A stretch of 64,000 bases of DNA, from NCBI GenBank assembly GCA_021779835.1, contig JAJXZX010000008.1:1-64000 (forward strand), given 5' to 3'. Below, piece by piece: positions 28,839-37,625 of the stretch. A program made the translations under genes and the position numbers. This stretch comes from Pseudomonadota bacterium. GTDB taxonomy: Bacteria; Pseudomonadota; Alphaproteobacteria; Rhodobacterales; Rhodobacteraceae. The notes below the pieces were generated by a model. It was not told the DNA's origin, did no database searches, and saw only the letters and a list, made by a program, of their open reading frames with translations. Positions within the stretch are counted from its first letter, which is position 1. Each line of letters starts with the position of its first letter.

Positions 28839-29507
28839 TTATGGCAACAAGGTCGCGACGATATCGTCAAGCTGATCGTAATGGTCCAGCAATGCCTCTG
28901 GCGACAGGCGCGCCACGCCCTGCCCCTCTGGCCCGAAGGTCACCAGAACCGACGGCACGCCCGCGCGCCGCGCCGTCTCGCGGTCGGTTTCGGTGTCGCC
29001 CACCAACAGCGCGCGCGCCGGATTGCCGCCGGCGCGCCGCACTGCCTCGGTAAAGGGCGCGGGGTCGGGTTTGCGCACCGGCAGCGTGTCCGCCCCCACC
29101 ATCGAGGCGAAAAGATCCCGCACGCCCAGACGCCGCAAAAGCTCTTCCGCTAAGCCCTCGGGTTTATTGGTGCAGATGCCAACCGCATAGCCTGCCGCCG
29201 ACAGCCGCTTCACCGCCGCCACCGCACCGGGGTAAAGCCGCGTATGGCGGTCGATGTCGGCGCTATAGGCCGCCAGCAACATCGGATATTGCGCATCCAC
29301 CATCGCCTCGGTCCACCCGTCGGGCAAAACCCGCGCGAACCCAAGCCGAAGCATGGCGCGCCCGCCGTGAAACGCCGTCAGCGCATCCGCCTGCGCGGAC
29401 AGCATATCCCCATGCCCCAGCCCGCGAAAACAGGCGTTTGCCGCCCCGATCAGGTCCGCCGAGGTATCGGCGAGCGTCCCATCCAGATCGAAAATGACTG
29501 TACGCAT
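28839..29507 (-). CDS. gph: HAD hydrolase, phosphoglycolate phosphatase type
   Basis: The 222-residue protein has HAD motif I (VIFDLDGTLADTS, residues 4-16), motif II in GICTNKP, a conserved lysine in RKPDPAPF and motif IV in LLVGDTETDRETARRAG. The cap is the helical type of Gph/PGP. The assignment as phosphoglycolate phosphatase is by overall similarity; other small phosphate esters are possible. The ATG at 29507 gives the normal family N-terminus; the frame extends further upstream without similarity. It is divergent from glmU. Confidence 0.85.
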   Translation of the reverse strand: MRTVIFDLDGTLADTSADLIGAANACFRGLGHGDMLSAQADALTAFHGGRAMLRLGFARVLPDGWTEAMVDAQYPMLLAAYSADIDRHTRLYPGAVAAVKRLSAAGYAVGICTNKPEGLAEELLRRLGVRDLFASMVGADTLPVRKPDPAPFTEAVRRAGGNPARALLVGDTETDRETARRAGVPSVLVTFGPEGQGVARLSPEALLDHYDQLDDIVATLLP

Positions 29508-29582
29508 CCATCCCCCGGCAACATCCTGCCTTCCGCAGCGACTATATGCAACAAACGGAAAGGTCTTTTGATCGCGGCCAAC

Positions 29583-29610
29583 TTGCGGTAGCCCGCCCAT
29601 CAGGTAAAAC
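29583..29610 (+). promoter_or_regulatory. Predicted promoter of glmUS
   Basis: TTGCGG (29583-29588) and TAAAAC (29605-29610) are spaced by 16 bases in the gap between the divergent gph and glmU genes. The predicted transcript would start near 29617 and run about 20 bases to the glmU ATG, with GAAGGAAAG as ribosome-binding site. Both boxes are imperfect, so this is a moderate guess. Confidence 0.35.
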
Positions 29611-29637
29611 GAGCCGACCCAGAAGGAAAGAGCCCCA

Positions 29638-30990
29638 ATGCCGACCTCACTTATCATCCTTGCCGCCGGCCAAGGGACACGCATGAATTCCGACCTGCCG
29701 AAGGTGCTGCACCACGTCGCCTCGGCCCCCCTTCTGGTGCACGCGATGACCGCCGGGGCTGCGCTGTCGCCCGATCACACTGTCATTGTCGCGGGGCACG
29801 GCGCCGAGGCGGTCAGCAAGGCCGCCCTCGCGCATGACGAAACCGCGCGCGTCGTGGTGCAAGAGGCGCAACTGGGCACGGCACACGCGGTAGCCCAAGC
29901 CGCGCCCTTGCTGAAGGACGTCTCCGGCGACGCCATTGTGCTCTACGGCGACACGCCGTTCATCCGCCCCGAGACGCTAGAGGCGATGCTGGCCGCACGC
30001 GCCACGCATGCGGTTGTGGTGCTGGGTTTTGAGGCGCGCGATCCGGGGCGCTACGGGCGCCTTGTGACCAGCGGCGACAGCCTCGACCGTATCGTGGAAT
30101 TCAAGGACGCATCGCTTGAGGAACGCGCCATAACGCTCTGCAACAGCGGCGTTATCTGCGCTGATACCAGCACCCTGTTTGACCTCGTGGCCGCCGTGGG
30201 CAACGACAATGCCTCGGGTGAATACTACCTCACCGACATTGTCGAGATTGCGCGCAAACGCGGTCTGTCTGCGGGCGTCGTGATCTGTGACGAGGCGGAA
30301 ACCATGGGCATCAATACCCGCGCCCAACTGGCCGAGGCAGAGGCCGCCTTTCAGACCCGCGCGCGGGCCGAGGCGATGGAAAACGGCGTTACCCTGACCG
30401 ACCCCGACAGCATCTTCTTTGCGCTCGACACCGTGGTCGGCCGCGACGCGACCATCGCGCCGCACGTCATCTTTGGCCTTGGCGTCACCATCGAATCCGG
30501 CGCCGAAATCCGCGCCTTCTGCCATCTGGAGGGTTGCCACGTCAGCCGCGGCGCCACCGTCGGCCCCTTCGCCCGCCTCCGCCCCGGCGCGGAACTGGCA
30601 GAGGATGTCCACGTCGGCAACTTCGTGGAAATCAAGAACGCCATTCTGGACGAGGGCGTCAAGGTCGGCCACCTCACCTATCTTGGCGACGCCCATGTCG
30701 GCCAACACACCAATATCGGCGCGGGCACCATCACCTGCAATTACGATGGCGTTTTTAAACATCACACCGAAATCGGTGCCAATGTATTCATCGGATCTGA
30801 TACGATGCTGGTAGCGCCTGTCACGATCGGCGCGGGCGCGATGACGGCCTCCGGTTCCGTCATCACTGCCGATGTACCGGCCGAGGCTTTAGCCCTTGGC
30901 CGCGCCCCTCAAGTGGTAAAACCCGGATTTGCCCGGAAATTTTTTGATCGTTTGAAGGCCCAAAAGGCCGCAAAAGGAAAGCTTTCATAA
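29638..30990 (+). CDS. glmU: Bifunctional GlcNAc-1-phosphate uridyltransferase / glucosamine-1-phosphate acetyltransferase
   Basis: The 450-residue enzyme makes UDP-GlcNAc for peptidoglycan and lipopolysaccharide. The N-terminal pyrophosphorylase domain opens LIILAAGQGTRMNSDLPKVL and has the YGDTPF metal site. The C-terminal left-handed beta helix begins near residue 245, with the hexapeptide repeats, the acetyltransferase region NYDG and the HHTEIGANVFIGSD stretch. An AAGGAAAG ribosome-binding site lies about ten bases before the ATG. The stop shares one base with the glmS ATG (TAATG), coupling two consecutive enzymes of one pathway. Confidence 0.98.
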   Translation: MPTSLIILAAGQGTRMNSDLPKVLHHVASAPLLVHAMTAGAALSPDHTVIVAGHGAEAVSKAALAHDETARVVVQEAQLGTAHAVAQAAPLLKDVSGDAIVLYGDTPFIRPETLEAMLAARATHAVVVLGFEARDPGRYGRLVTSGDSLDRIVEFKDASLEERAITLCNSGVICADTSTLFDLVAAVGNDNASGEYYLTDIVEIARKRGLSAGVVICDEAETMGINTRAQLAEAEAAFQTRARAEAMENGVTLTDPDSIFFALDTVVGRDATIAPHVIFGLGVTIESGAEIRAFCHLEGCHVSRGATVGPFARLRPGAELAEDVHVGNFVEIKNAILDEGVKVGHLTYLGDAHVGQHTNIGAGTITCNYDGVFKHHTEIGANVFIGSDTMLVAPVTIGAGAMTASGSVITADVPAEALALGRAPQVVKPGFARKFFDRLKAQKAAKGKLS

Positions 30991-32810
30991 TGTGTGGAAT
31001 TATTGGTGTTCTGGGCGACCATGAGGTCGCGCCCCTTCTGGTCGAATCGCTGAAACGCCTTGAATATCGCGGCTATGACAGCGCGGGCATCGCCACCATT
31101 TCCAGCGGTCGCCTTGATCGCCGCCGCGCGGTGGGCAAGCTGGTGAACCTGTCTGACCTGCTGGTTCACGAGCCGCTGACGGGCAAAGCCGGTATCGGCC
31201 ACACCCGCTGGGCCACGCATGGCGGCCCCACGGTTAAGAACGCCCATCCGCACAAGGCGGGCCCGGTCGCGGTCGTCCACAACGGCATCATCGAAAACTT
31301 CCGCGAGCTGCGCGCCGAGCTGGCGGAGGCTGGCTACAGCTTTGAGTCCGAAACGGACACCGAAACCGTCGCCCTGCTGGTGCAACACTCGATGACGCAG
31401 GGCATGTCGCCGCGCGAGGCCGCGACGCACACCCTGAAACGTCTGCGCGGCGCCTTTGCTCTGCTTTTTCTGTTCGAGGGCGAGGGCGACCTGATGATCG
31501 CCGCCCGCAAGGGGTCGCCGTTGGCCATCGGCCATGGCAACGGCGAGATGTTTGTCGGCTCTGACGCCATCGCTTTGGCGCCGATGACCGACCAGATCAC
31601 CTATCTGGAAGAAGGCGACTACGCCTTTGTCACCCGCGCTGGCGCCGAAATCTACGACGCCGAGGGCCGCCGCGCCAACCGTGCCGTAACTACGATTCAA
31701 CTCGACGCTACCCGCATCGAAAAGGGCGGCTACAAGCATTTCATGGCTAAGGAGATCGCTGAGCAGCCGGTGGTTCTGGCCGATGCGATCCGCCACTACG
31801 TCATCACCGACGGCACAGCGACAGCGTTCCCCGCAGCCATCGATTTCTGCGGCGTCGAACGCATCGCCATGGTCGCCTGCGGCACCGCCTCTTACGCCTG
31901 CCACGTCGCGAAATACTGGTTCGAACAGCTCGCAGGCCTGCCCGTAGACATCGATATCGCCTCGGAATTCCGCTACCGCGAGCCGCCGCTGTCGGACAAA
32001 TCCTGGGCGATTTTCGTCAGCCAGTCGGGCGAAACCGCCGACACGCTGGCCGCCCTCCGCTACGCCAAGGATCGCGTGGCAAAGGTCGTGTCGGTCGTCA
32101 ACGTCCCGACCTCGTCGATCGCGCGCGAAAGCGACCTTGCGCTGCCGATCTTTGCCGGGGTCGAGGTGGGCGTTGCCTCTACCAAGGGCTTCACCGGACA
32201 GCTTACCACGCTTCTTCTTCTCGCGCTGAAAGCGGCTCAGGACCGAGGTCGGCTGACCGATGCCGAACTTGCCGCCCACCTTGCGGCGCTGCAAAATCTG
32301 CCGGGTCAGATGAACCACGCGCTGGCCCTTTCGTCGCAAATCGCCGACATTGCCACCAAACTCGCCGAGGCGCAGGATATCCTCTTCCTCGGGCGCGGCG
32401 CGATGTATCCCCTCGCGTTGGAAGGGGCATTGAAACTTAAGGAAATCAGCTACATCCACGCCGAAGGTTATGCATCGGGTGAGCTTAAACACGGCCCCAT
32501 CGCGCTGATCGACCGCATGGTTCCCGTCATCGTCCTCGCCCCGCGCGACACGCTGTTTGAAAAGACCGTGTCGAACATGCAGGAAGTGATGGCGCGTCAG
32601 GGCAAAGTCCTGCTGATCTCGGATGCCGAGGGCGTGGCAGAGGCGGGCGACGGCGTCTGGAAATCGCTGACGATGCCTGCGGTCTCCCCGCTCCTCGCGC
32701 CCATTCTCTACGCGATCCCGGCGCAGCTTTTGGCCTACCACACGGCCATCGCCAAAGGCACCGACGTGGATCAGCCGCGCAATCTTGCCAAATCGGTTAC
32801 GGTGGAATAA
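30990..32810 (+). CDS. glmS: Glutamine-fructose-6-phosphate aminotransferase (isomerizing)
   Basis: The 606-residue enzyme makes glucosamine-6-phosphate. Cys2 of the MCGIIGVLG start is the glutaminase nucleophile, so the ATG at 30990 is certain. The class II amidotransferase domain includes GHTRWATHG and HNGIIENF. Two SIS domains follow, with the fructose-6-phosphate site (CGTASYA, SQSGETADT) and the C-terminal NLAKSVTVE tail, where the active-site Lys and Glu residues sit. With glmU it forms a two-gene amino-sugar operon. I saw no glmS-type riboswitch upstream, as expected outside Firmicutes. Confidence 0.98.
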   Translation: MCGIIGVLGDHEVAPLLVESLKRLEYRGYDSAGIATISSGRLDRRRAVGKLVNLSDLLVHEPLTGKAGIGHTRWATHGGPTVKNAHPHKAGPVAVVHNGIIENFRELRAELAEAGYSFESETDTETVALLVQHSMTQGMSPREAATHTLKRLRGAFALLFLFEGEGDLMIAARKGSPLAIGHGNGEMFVGSDAIALAPMTDQITYLEEGDYAFVTRAGAEIYDAEGRRANRAVTTIQLDATRIEKGGYKHFMAKEIAEQPVVLADAIRHYVITDGTATAFPAAIDFCGVERIAMVACGTASYACHVAKYWFEQLAGLPVDIDIASEFRYREPPLSDKSWAIFVSQSGETADTLAALRYAKDRVAKVVSVVNVPTSSIARESDLALPIFAGVEVGVASTKGFTGQLTTLLLLALKAAQDRGRLTDAELAAHLAALQNLPGQMNHALALSSQIADIATKLAEAQDILFLGRGAMYPLALEGALKLKEISYIHAEGYASGELKHGPIALIDRMVPVIVLAPRDTLFEKTVSNMQEVMARQGKVLLISDAEGVAEAGDGVWKSLTMPAVSPLLAPILYAIPAQLLAYHTAIAKGTDVDQPRNLAKSVTVE

Positions 32811-32845
32811 CCCACCGCGCCACCTTGCGACCAACATCGCACCGC

Positions 32846-32867
32846 AACCGGCCAACAACGGCCGGTT
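32846..32867 (+). terminator. Hairpin after glmS, possible terminator
   Basis: AACCGGCC and GGCCGGTT form a perfect 8-bp stem with a 6-base loop 36 bases after the glmS stop. The downstream sequence is not T-rich, so intrinsic termination would be weak; it may instead stop exonucleases at the transcript end. Confidence 0.4.
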
Positions 32868-33074
32868 CGCATTCCGATTTCCCGCACCTAAGCCAAACAC
32901 ACAGGCCCTCCGCTGGTAAACACCACTGCCGCGCGAAGCCGCCCGTCGCGCGGCAAAATCGCCGCAGAACCCGCAATCCGCATGACGCTTCTATACGTCA
33001 ATGGTAAGCACACCCTTAACCCAAGCCGGGAAATCACCGCTTTCGCGGCCATGCCCTCAACCCCAAGGCCCTCC

Positions 33075-33758
33075 ATGACCCTCCTTTCTGCCGACGACGC
33101 CATCACCCAACTCCGCGCCGCAGGCGATGCGCGGCGCGCCCTTGATGCGGCCGCCTACCACAAGGTCGCGCGCCCCTATCTTGGCGTCACGGTTCCCGTC
33201 ATTACCGACCTCGCCAAATCATGGCGCGAGGATCTGCCGCCCGAGGCCCGCCCCGCCTTCGCCGCCGCCCTTTGGGATACTGACATCCACGAGGCGCGCG
33301 TTGCCGCCGCCAAGCTGCTGACGCAGGCGCGCATCACTGATGACGCCGCGGTTTGGAGCCTCATTGCCTCTTGGGTGCCGAGATTCGACGCTTGGGCGAT
33401 CGCCGATCAGGTGTGCTCTGCCGGGGCGCGCCGCCTTACCGCCAAGCCGACCCGCCTGGACGAGGTCGAGACCTGGATCACCAATGAGAACATGTGGACC
33501 CGCCGCGCCGCCCTGGTGATGACGCTGCCGTGGACCAAACTCCCGTTCCCAAAGCCCGACGACCTCGCCATTCGCGACCGCGTCCTTGGCTGGTGTGTAA
33601 CCCTTGCCCCCGACCGCGACTGGTTCATCCAGAAAGCCATCGCCTGGTGGCTACGCGAGTTGTCCAAACACGACGCCCCCCGCAGCCGCGCCTTTCTCGA
33701 TGCGCATGGCGAGGCGCTCAAACCCTTTGCCCGCAAGGAAGCCGCGCAATACCTCTGA
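33075..33758 (+). CDS. DNA alkylation repair protein (AlkD-like HEAT-repeat family)
   Basis: The 227-residue all-helical product has the AlkD-family pattern: YLGVTVPVITDLAKSW (helix pair), LWDTDIHEARVAAAKLL, VPRFDAWAIADQVC with the conserved aspartate, WTRRAALVMTLPW, and a C-terminal DRDWFIQKAIAWWLRELSK. In AlkD the Trp/Asp/Trp set of these helices excises alkylated purines without base flipping, and the equivalents D, W and R are visible here. Several in-frame starts exist; the ATG at 33075 begins at the first family-like helix. Earlier ATGs at 32982 and 33051 would add unrelated sequence. Confidence 0.88.
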   Translation: MTLLSADDAITQLRAAGDARRALDAAAYHKVARPYLGVTVPVITDLAKSWREDLPPEARPAFAAALWDTDIHEARVAAAKLLTQARITDDAAVWSLIASWVPRFDAWAIADQVCSAGARRLTAKPTRLDEVETWITNENMWTRRAALVMTLPWTKLPFPKPDDLAIRDRVLGWCVTLAPDRDWFIQKAIAWWLRELSKHDAPRSRAFLDAHGEALKPFARKEAAQYL

Positions 33759-33791
33759 CCAGCCGCAATTATTTGCCCCAACTATCCCCCG

Positions 33792-33822
33792 GGGGGCGGC
33801 ACGCGACGGGGGCACCGCCCCC
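33792..33822 (+). other. GC-rich inverted repeat between the AlkD-like gene and moaA
   Basis: GGGGGCGG and CCGCCCCC are separated by 15 bases, just after the AlkD-like gene. A CCCCCGGGGGG palindrome abuts it. It may end the upstream transcript, but no U tract follows and moaA begins 50 bases later in the same direction. Confidence 0.3.
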
Positions 33823-33871
33823 ACCTTAAGTCGCCCTTGCCCATCCCCCTACGCAACACTACCTTCTTCCC

Positions 33872-34876
33872 ATGAACGCACCTTTGATCGACCCATTTGC
33901 CCGCGCCATCACCTACCTGCGCGTCTCCGTCACGGACCGCTGCGATTTTCGCTGCGTCTATTGCATGTCGGAAAACATGACCTTCCTGCCCAAGGCCGAC
34001 CTGCTGACGCTGGAGGAACTCGACCGCCTCTGCACCACCTTCATCGGCCTCGGCGTGCAAAAACTCCGCATCACGGGGGGCGAGCCTTTGGTGCGTCGCG
34101 GCATCATGACCTTCTTCAAGGCGATGTCGCGCCACCTTGACACCGGCGCGCTCAAGGAGCTGACGCTGACCACCAACGGTAGCCAGCTCGCCAAATACGC
34201 CGCCGAGCTTGCCGCCTGCGGCATCCGCCGCATCAACGTCTCGCTCGATACGCTGGATCCCGAAAAATTCGCGCGCATCACGCGCTGGGGCCGTCTGGCG
34301 CAAGTGCTCGACGGCATCCGCGCCGCCACTGCCGCGGGACTGAAAGTCAAGATCAACGCCGTCGCCCTCAAGGGCGTCAACGATGACGAACTGTTCTCGC
34401 TTGCCGAGTGGTGCGCCACCGAGGGCCATGACCTCACCTTTATCGAGGTGATGCCGATGGGCGATATGGGCCCCGACGACCGCCTCGACCAATACTGGTC
34501 GCTTGACGATCTGCGCGGGCAACTGGCGACCCGCTATACCCTGATTGATCTGCCCGACAACACCGGCGGCCCGGCCCGCTATGTGCGCCTTGCCGAAACC
34601 GGCCAGCGCATCGGCTTTATCACGCCGCTGACGCATAACTTTTGCGAAAGCTGCAACCGCGTGCGCCTGACCTGCACCGGAGAGTTGTTCATGTGTCTGG
34701 GGCAAGAGGATATGGCCGACCTTCGCGCGCCCCTGCGCGCCTCTCCCGATGACGCGCAACTGACGCAGGCGATCCGCAACGCGATCCTCAAAAAGCCCAA
34801 AGGCCACGATTTCGACTATTCCCGCCAGCATGTCGTCGGCCAGATGACCCGGCATATGAGCCACACGGGCGGCTAG
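33872..34876 (+). CDS. moaA: GTP 3',8-cyclase (molybdenum cofactor step 1)
   Basis: The 334-residue radical-SAM enzyme starts molybdopterin synthesis from GTP. The SAM-cluster motif is C24-x3-C28-x2-C31 in [12 protein letters not shown]. The GGEPLVRRG glycine motif follows, the second cluster is [18 protein letters not shown], and the C-terminus ends in the family's Gly-Gly, which penetrates the active site. Its product would feed cofactor synthesis for the molybdenum hydroxylase at 57122-60703. moaC and other moa genes are not in the window. Confidence 0.97.
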   Translation: MNAPLIDPFARAITYLRVSVTDRCDFRCVYCMSENMTFLPKADLLTLEELDRLCTTFIGLGVQKLRITGGEPLVRRGIMTFFKAMSRHLDTGALKELTLTTNGSQLAKYAAELAACGIRRINVSLDTLDPEKFARITRWGRLAQVLDGIRAATAAGLKVKINAVALKGVNDDELFSLAEWCATEGHDLTFIEVMPMGDMGPDDRLDQYWSLDDLRGQLATRYTLIDLPDNTGGPARYVRLAETGQRIGFITPLTHNFCESCNRVRLTCTGELFMCLGQEDMADLRAPLRASPDDAQLTQAIRNAILKKPKGHDFDYSRQHVVGQMTRHMSHTGG

Positions 34877-34883
34877 TCCTCAA

Positions 34884-34904
34884 TGGGGGGCGGCTTGCCC
34901 CCCA
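34884..34904. terminator. Bidirectional terminator between moaA and the M20 hydrolase gene
   Basis: TGGGGGGC and GCCCCCCA form an 8-bp perfect stem with loop GGCTT, in the 48-base space between two convergent genes. Both transcripts would run into it. T-runs are short on both sides, so termination strength is uncertain, but placement and stability support the call. Confidence 0.55.
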
Positions 34905-34924
34905 CAATACTGTTCAGCGCCGTC

Positions 34925-36091
34925 TTACGCTGCGGGCATACGGTCCTCAACCATCGTCGCATACCAGCTTGACCCGAACGGAATCGCGTTGTCGTCAAAG
35001 TTATAGGCCGGGTGATGCACCATCGCCGTGTCGCCATTGCCGAGGAAAATATAAGCCCCGGGCCGCGCGTTCAGCATAAAGCTGAAATCTTCTGCCCCCA
35101 TCATCGGCGCGATGTCCAGATCGACATTGCCCGACACTTTCAACGCTGCCGCCGCCGCGTAGTCGGTGTTTTCCGGCGCATTCATAGTCACCGGATAGCC
35201 GCGCTTGTAATCCACCTGCGCCGTCGCGCCAAAGGTCGCGGCGACGCCTGCGATAATCGCCTTCACCCGCTCCTCGACGAAATCCTGCACCACAGGGTCC
35301 ATCGTGCGCACCGTGGCGCGCAACGTCACCGTCTGCGGAATCACGTTGAACGCCTCGCTTTCGGTGCGGAAGGTGCAGACCGAGACCACCACCTGCTTCA
35401 GCGGGTCTACGTTGCGGCTGGCGATGGATTGCAGCGCTATCACCATGTGACTGGCAACCAGCGTGGTGTCGATGCAATCGTGTGGCTTGGCGGCATGGCC
35501 ACCCTTGCCGGTCACCACCACCTCGAACTGATCGGCAGAGGCCATCATCGCGCCGGGGCGGATCGCAAACTGGCCAACCGGAATGCCCGGCATATTGTGC
35601 ATGCCATAGACCTCTTGAATGCCAAAGCGGTCCATCATGCCGTCGTCCACCATCTCGCGCCCGCCGCCGCCGCCCTCTTCGGCGGGCTGAAAGATCACCA
35701 CGGCACGCCCGTCGAAATTGCGCGCCTCGGCCAGATATTTTGCGGCCCCCAACAACATCGCAGTATGCCCGTCATGGCCGCAGGCGTGCATCTTCCCCGG
35801 TGTTTTAGAGGCATACTCCACCCCCGTCGCCTCAAGGATCGGCAGCGCGTCCATATCGGCGCGTAGGCCGACCACACGGCCTGCCTTGTCGGTCTTGCCT
35901 TTGATGACGCCGACCACGCCGGTGCGGCCAATGCCTTCAACCACCTCATCGCAGCCAAACGCACGCAGCTTGGCCGCGACGAGGGCCGAGGTTCGGTGGG
36001 TGTCAAACAGCAGTTCCGGGTTTTCGTGAATATCCCGGCGCCAGGCGGCAATTTCGGGCAGCATTTCGGCGAAGCGATTTTTGACGGGCAT
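34925..36091 (-). CDS. M20 family amidohydrolase (hippurate/N-acyl-amino-acid hydrolase type)
   Basis: The 388-residue metallopeptidase has the M20D pattern: GLRADMDALPI, the metal-binding HACGHDGHTAMLLGAA (Cys, His), the catalytic Glu in FQPAEEGGGGGREMVDDG, HNMPGIPVGQF, and the late PMMGAEDFSFML. Family members remove acyl groups from hippurate, N-acetyl amino acids or auxin conjugates; the exact substrate cannot be read. The ATG at 36091 starts at a family-like helix; the frame is open 20 codons further. Nearby argE and a peptide transporter suggest use of imported acylated or peptide nitrogen. Confidence 0.92.
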   Translation of the reverse strand: MPVKNRFAEMLPEIAAWRRDIHENPELLFDTHRTSALVAAKLRAFGCDEVVEGIGRTGVVGVIKGKTDKAGRVVGLRADMDALPILEATGVEYASKTPGKMHACGHDGHTAMLLGAAKYLAEARNFDGRAVVIFQPAEEGGGGGREMVDDGMMDRFGIQEVYGMHNMPGIPVGQFAIRPGAMMASADQFEVVVTGKGGHAAKPHDCIDTTLVASHMVIALQSIASRNVDPLKQVVVSVCTFRTESEAFNVIPQTVTLRATVRTMDPVVQDFVEERVKAIIAGVAATFGATAQVDYKRGYPVTMNAPENTDYAAAAALKVSGNVDLDIAPMMGAEDFSFMLNARPGAYIFLGNGDTAMVHHPAYNFDDNAIPFGSSWYATMVEDRMPAA

Positions 36092-36174
36092 GGCGACACT
36101 CCGATCAGGGGGATTTCCGGGGATCGTGACGAATTTATTTCGCCACCGCAAGGGTTGGATTTTTCGGGGGTTGG

Positions 36175-36196
36175 TTTCTTCTTGGCAAAAATACTC
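36175..36196. repeat. Dispersed 22-base intergenic element, copy 2
   Basis: TTTCTTCTTGGCAAAAATAC plus TC repeats the element at 24649-24670 with two differences. It lies between the M20 hydrolase promoter side and the end of the flavoprotein gene. Here it is embedded in a visibly AT-rich spacer and could act as the tail of a terminator for the argE-flavoprotein transcript. Confidence 0.5.
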
Positions 36197-36211
36197 AAAA
36201 ATCCACGGGGT

Positions 36212-36226
36212 GTTGCATGGCGCAAC
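36212..36226. promoter_or_regulatory. GTTGC-N5-GCAAC inverted repeat
   Basis: GTTGCATGGCGCAAC lies 120 bases upstream of the M20 hydrolase start, with the same arms and spacing as the core of the palindrome at 13271-13289. An AT-rich stretch (TTTGATATTAAATAG) follows. It may be a regulator site for the hydrolase gene. Confidence 0.35.
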
Positions 36227-36298
36227 GCTTGCTTATCTATTTGATATTAAATAGTTCTAGAAATTTTGCACCCAAATACCAACCTGTTCCAACATCCC

Positions 36299-37624
36299 CT
36301 ACCCGCCGAAGCGCGTCATGCGGAACCGTGCCAGATCATGCCCCGGTGCGCGGCCCGTCACGAGGTCCGCCACCACACGGCCCACGGCGGGGCCGATGCC
36401 GAAGCCATGCCCGCACATGCCTGTCGCCACCACTAAACCCGGCAGCGCCGCCGCGTGATCGATCACCGGCACCACGTCGGGCATCGTGTCAATCATTCCG
36501 GCCCAGGCACACGCGATCTCCGGGCGGCCAAGTGCGGGGAAAGCGCTCGCAAAACGATCTTGCACGATCTTGAGCGCGCCCTTGCTGGGTTTGGGGTCAA
36601 GGATGCGCATCGCCTCGAACGGCGAGGCGGCATCAGGCGACCAGCGGCGCGGGGTGCGCCATGCGTCGGGGTAGCCTGCGGGTGCAGCCGGTCGATAGCT
36701 ACGGTCGAACAGAGAGCCGCGCAGCTCCGGCAGGAAGGCGCGGAAGTTGCGGAAGGCGTCGGGGCCAATGAAGAATTCGTGAAATTCGTAATGCGCAATC
36801 GAGTATCCGCCGTCGATGCGCCTGCGGAAGGCGAAGGTGTTGTCGGTGGCACCGCCGGGGAAAATCTCTGGCATCGGCGGGGTTTGCGCCACGGTGGACA
36901 GCACCGAAAGCTGCGGGATGCGGAGCCCAAGGTTGCCAAGGAACAGCGCCGACCACGCGCCTCCAGCCAGCACGGCGTGATCGCAGGCGATGCGGCCCTG
37001 TTCGGTGACGACGCCAGTGACGCGCCCCGCGGTCACGTCGAGGCTGCGCACAGCGCAATCCTCGATGATGGTGACGCCCGCGCGCACGGCGGCGCGGGCC
37101 ATCGCAGGGACGGCCTGCCAAGGTTCCGCCCGCCCGTCGCTTGCCGTCCAGAGGCCGCCAAGCAGGCCACCGGGCCAGTTCGGATTGGCACCCGGCAGCA
37201 TCGCCAGCACCTGATCGGGGGTCAGCATCCTTGTGTCGAGCGCGTGTTGACGGGCGAGCGCCATGAACGCCTCGAACCGGGCCACGTCCTTGGGTTTGTT
37301 CGCGATATAAAGCACGCCGGTTTCGCGGTAGCCAAGATCCTCGCCACAGTCGGCCGCGAGGGTTTGCCACATTTGGCGCGCCTCGATCATCAGCGGCAGT
37401 TCGGCGGCGTCGCGGCCTTGCTGGCGCACCCAGCCCCAGTTGCGCGAGGATTGCTCGCCCGCGACGCGGCCCTTTTCGCATAGAACGACGCGCAGACCGC
37501 GTTGGGCCAGCTGCCACGCCGACATCACGCCAATCACGCCGCCACCGATAACGACGACGTCAGCCTTGGCGGGCAGCGGCGCCGTAAAGGCGGCCGGCAC
37601 CGTCATCGAAATCGGAAAGCCCAT
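36299..37624 (-). CDS. FAD-dependent oxidoreductase (DAO / D-amino-acid dehydrogenase superfamily)
   Basis: The 441-residue flavoprotein has the Rossmann dinucleotide motif VVVIGGGVIGVMSAWQLA near residues 23-40 and the E-x-S-S-R-N-W-G-W segment after it. It also has a C-terminal FAD loop in MCGHGFGIGPAVGRVVADLV. It belongs to the glycine/sarcosine/D-amino-acid oxidase superfamily; the substrate amine is not evident. It follows argE by a single base (TAA, C, ATG), so the two form an operon. Neighbouring amidase and deacetylase genes favour an amino-acid or amine substrate. Confidence 0.9.
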   Translation of the reverse strand: MGFPISMTVPAAFTAPLPAKADVVVIGGGVIGVMSAWQLAQRGLRVVLCEKGRVAGEQSSRNWGWVRQQGRDAAELPLMIEARQMWQTLAADCGEDLGYRETGVLYIANKPKDVARFEAFMALARQHALDTRMLTPDQVLAMLPGANPNWPGGLLGGLWTASDGRAEPWQAVPAMARAAVRAGVTIIEDCAVRSLDVTAGRVTGVVTEQGRIACDHAVLAGGAWSALFLGNLGLRIPQLSVLSTVAQTPPMPEIFPGGATDNTFAFRRRIDGGYSIAHYEFHEFFIGPDAFRNFRAFLPELRGSLFDRSYRPAAPAGYPDAWRTPRRWSPDAASPFEAMRILDPKPSKGALKIVQDRFASAFPALGRPEIACAWAGMIDTMPDVVPVIDHAAALPGLVVATGMCGHGFGIGPAVGRVVADLVTGRAPGHDLARFRMTRFGG

Positions 37625-37625
37625 G

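Noticed and set aside
30909-32900. A 663-codon minus-strand frame opposite glmS
   Set aside because: Antisense shadow of a textbook glmS with Cys2 start and intact SIS domains.
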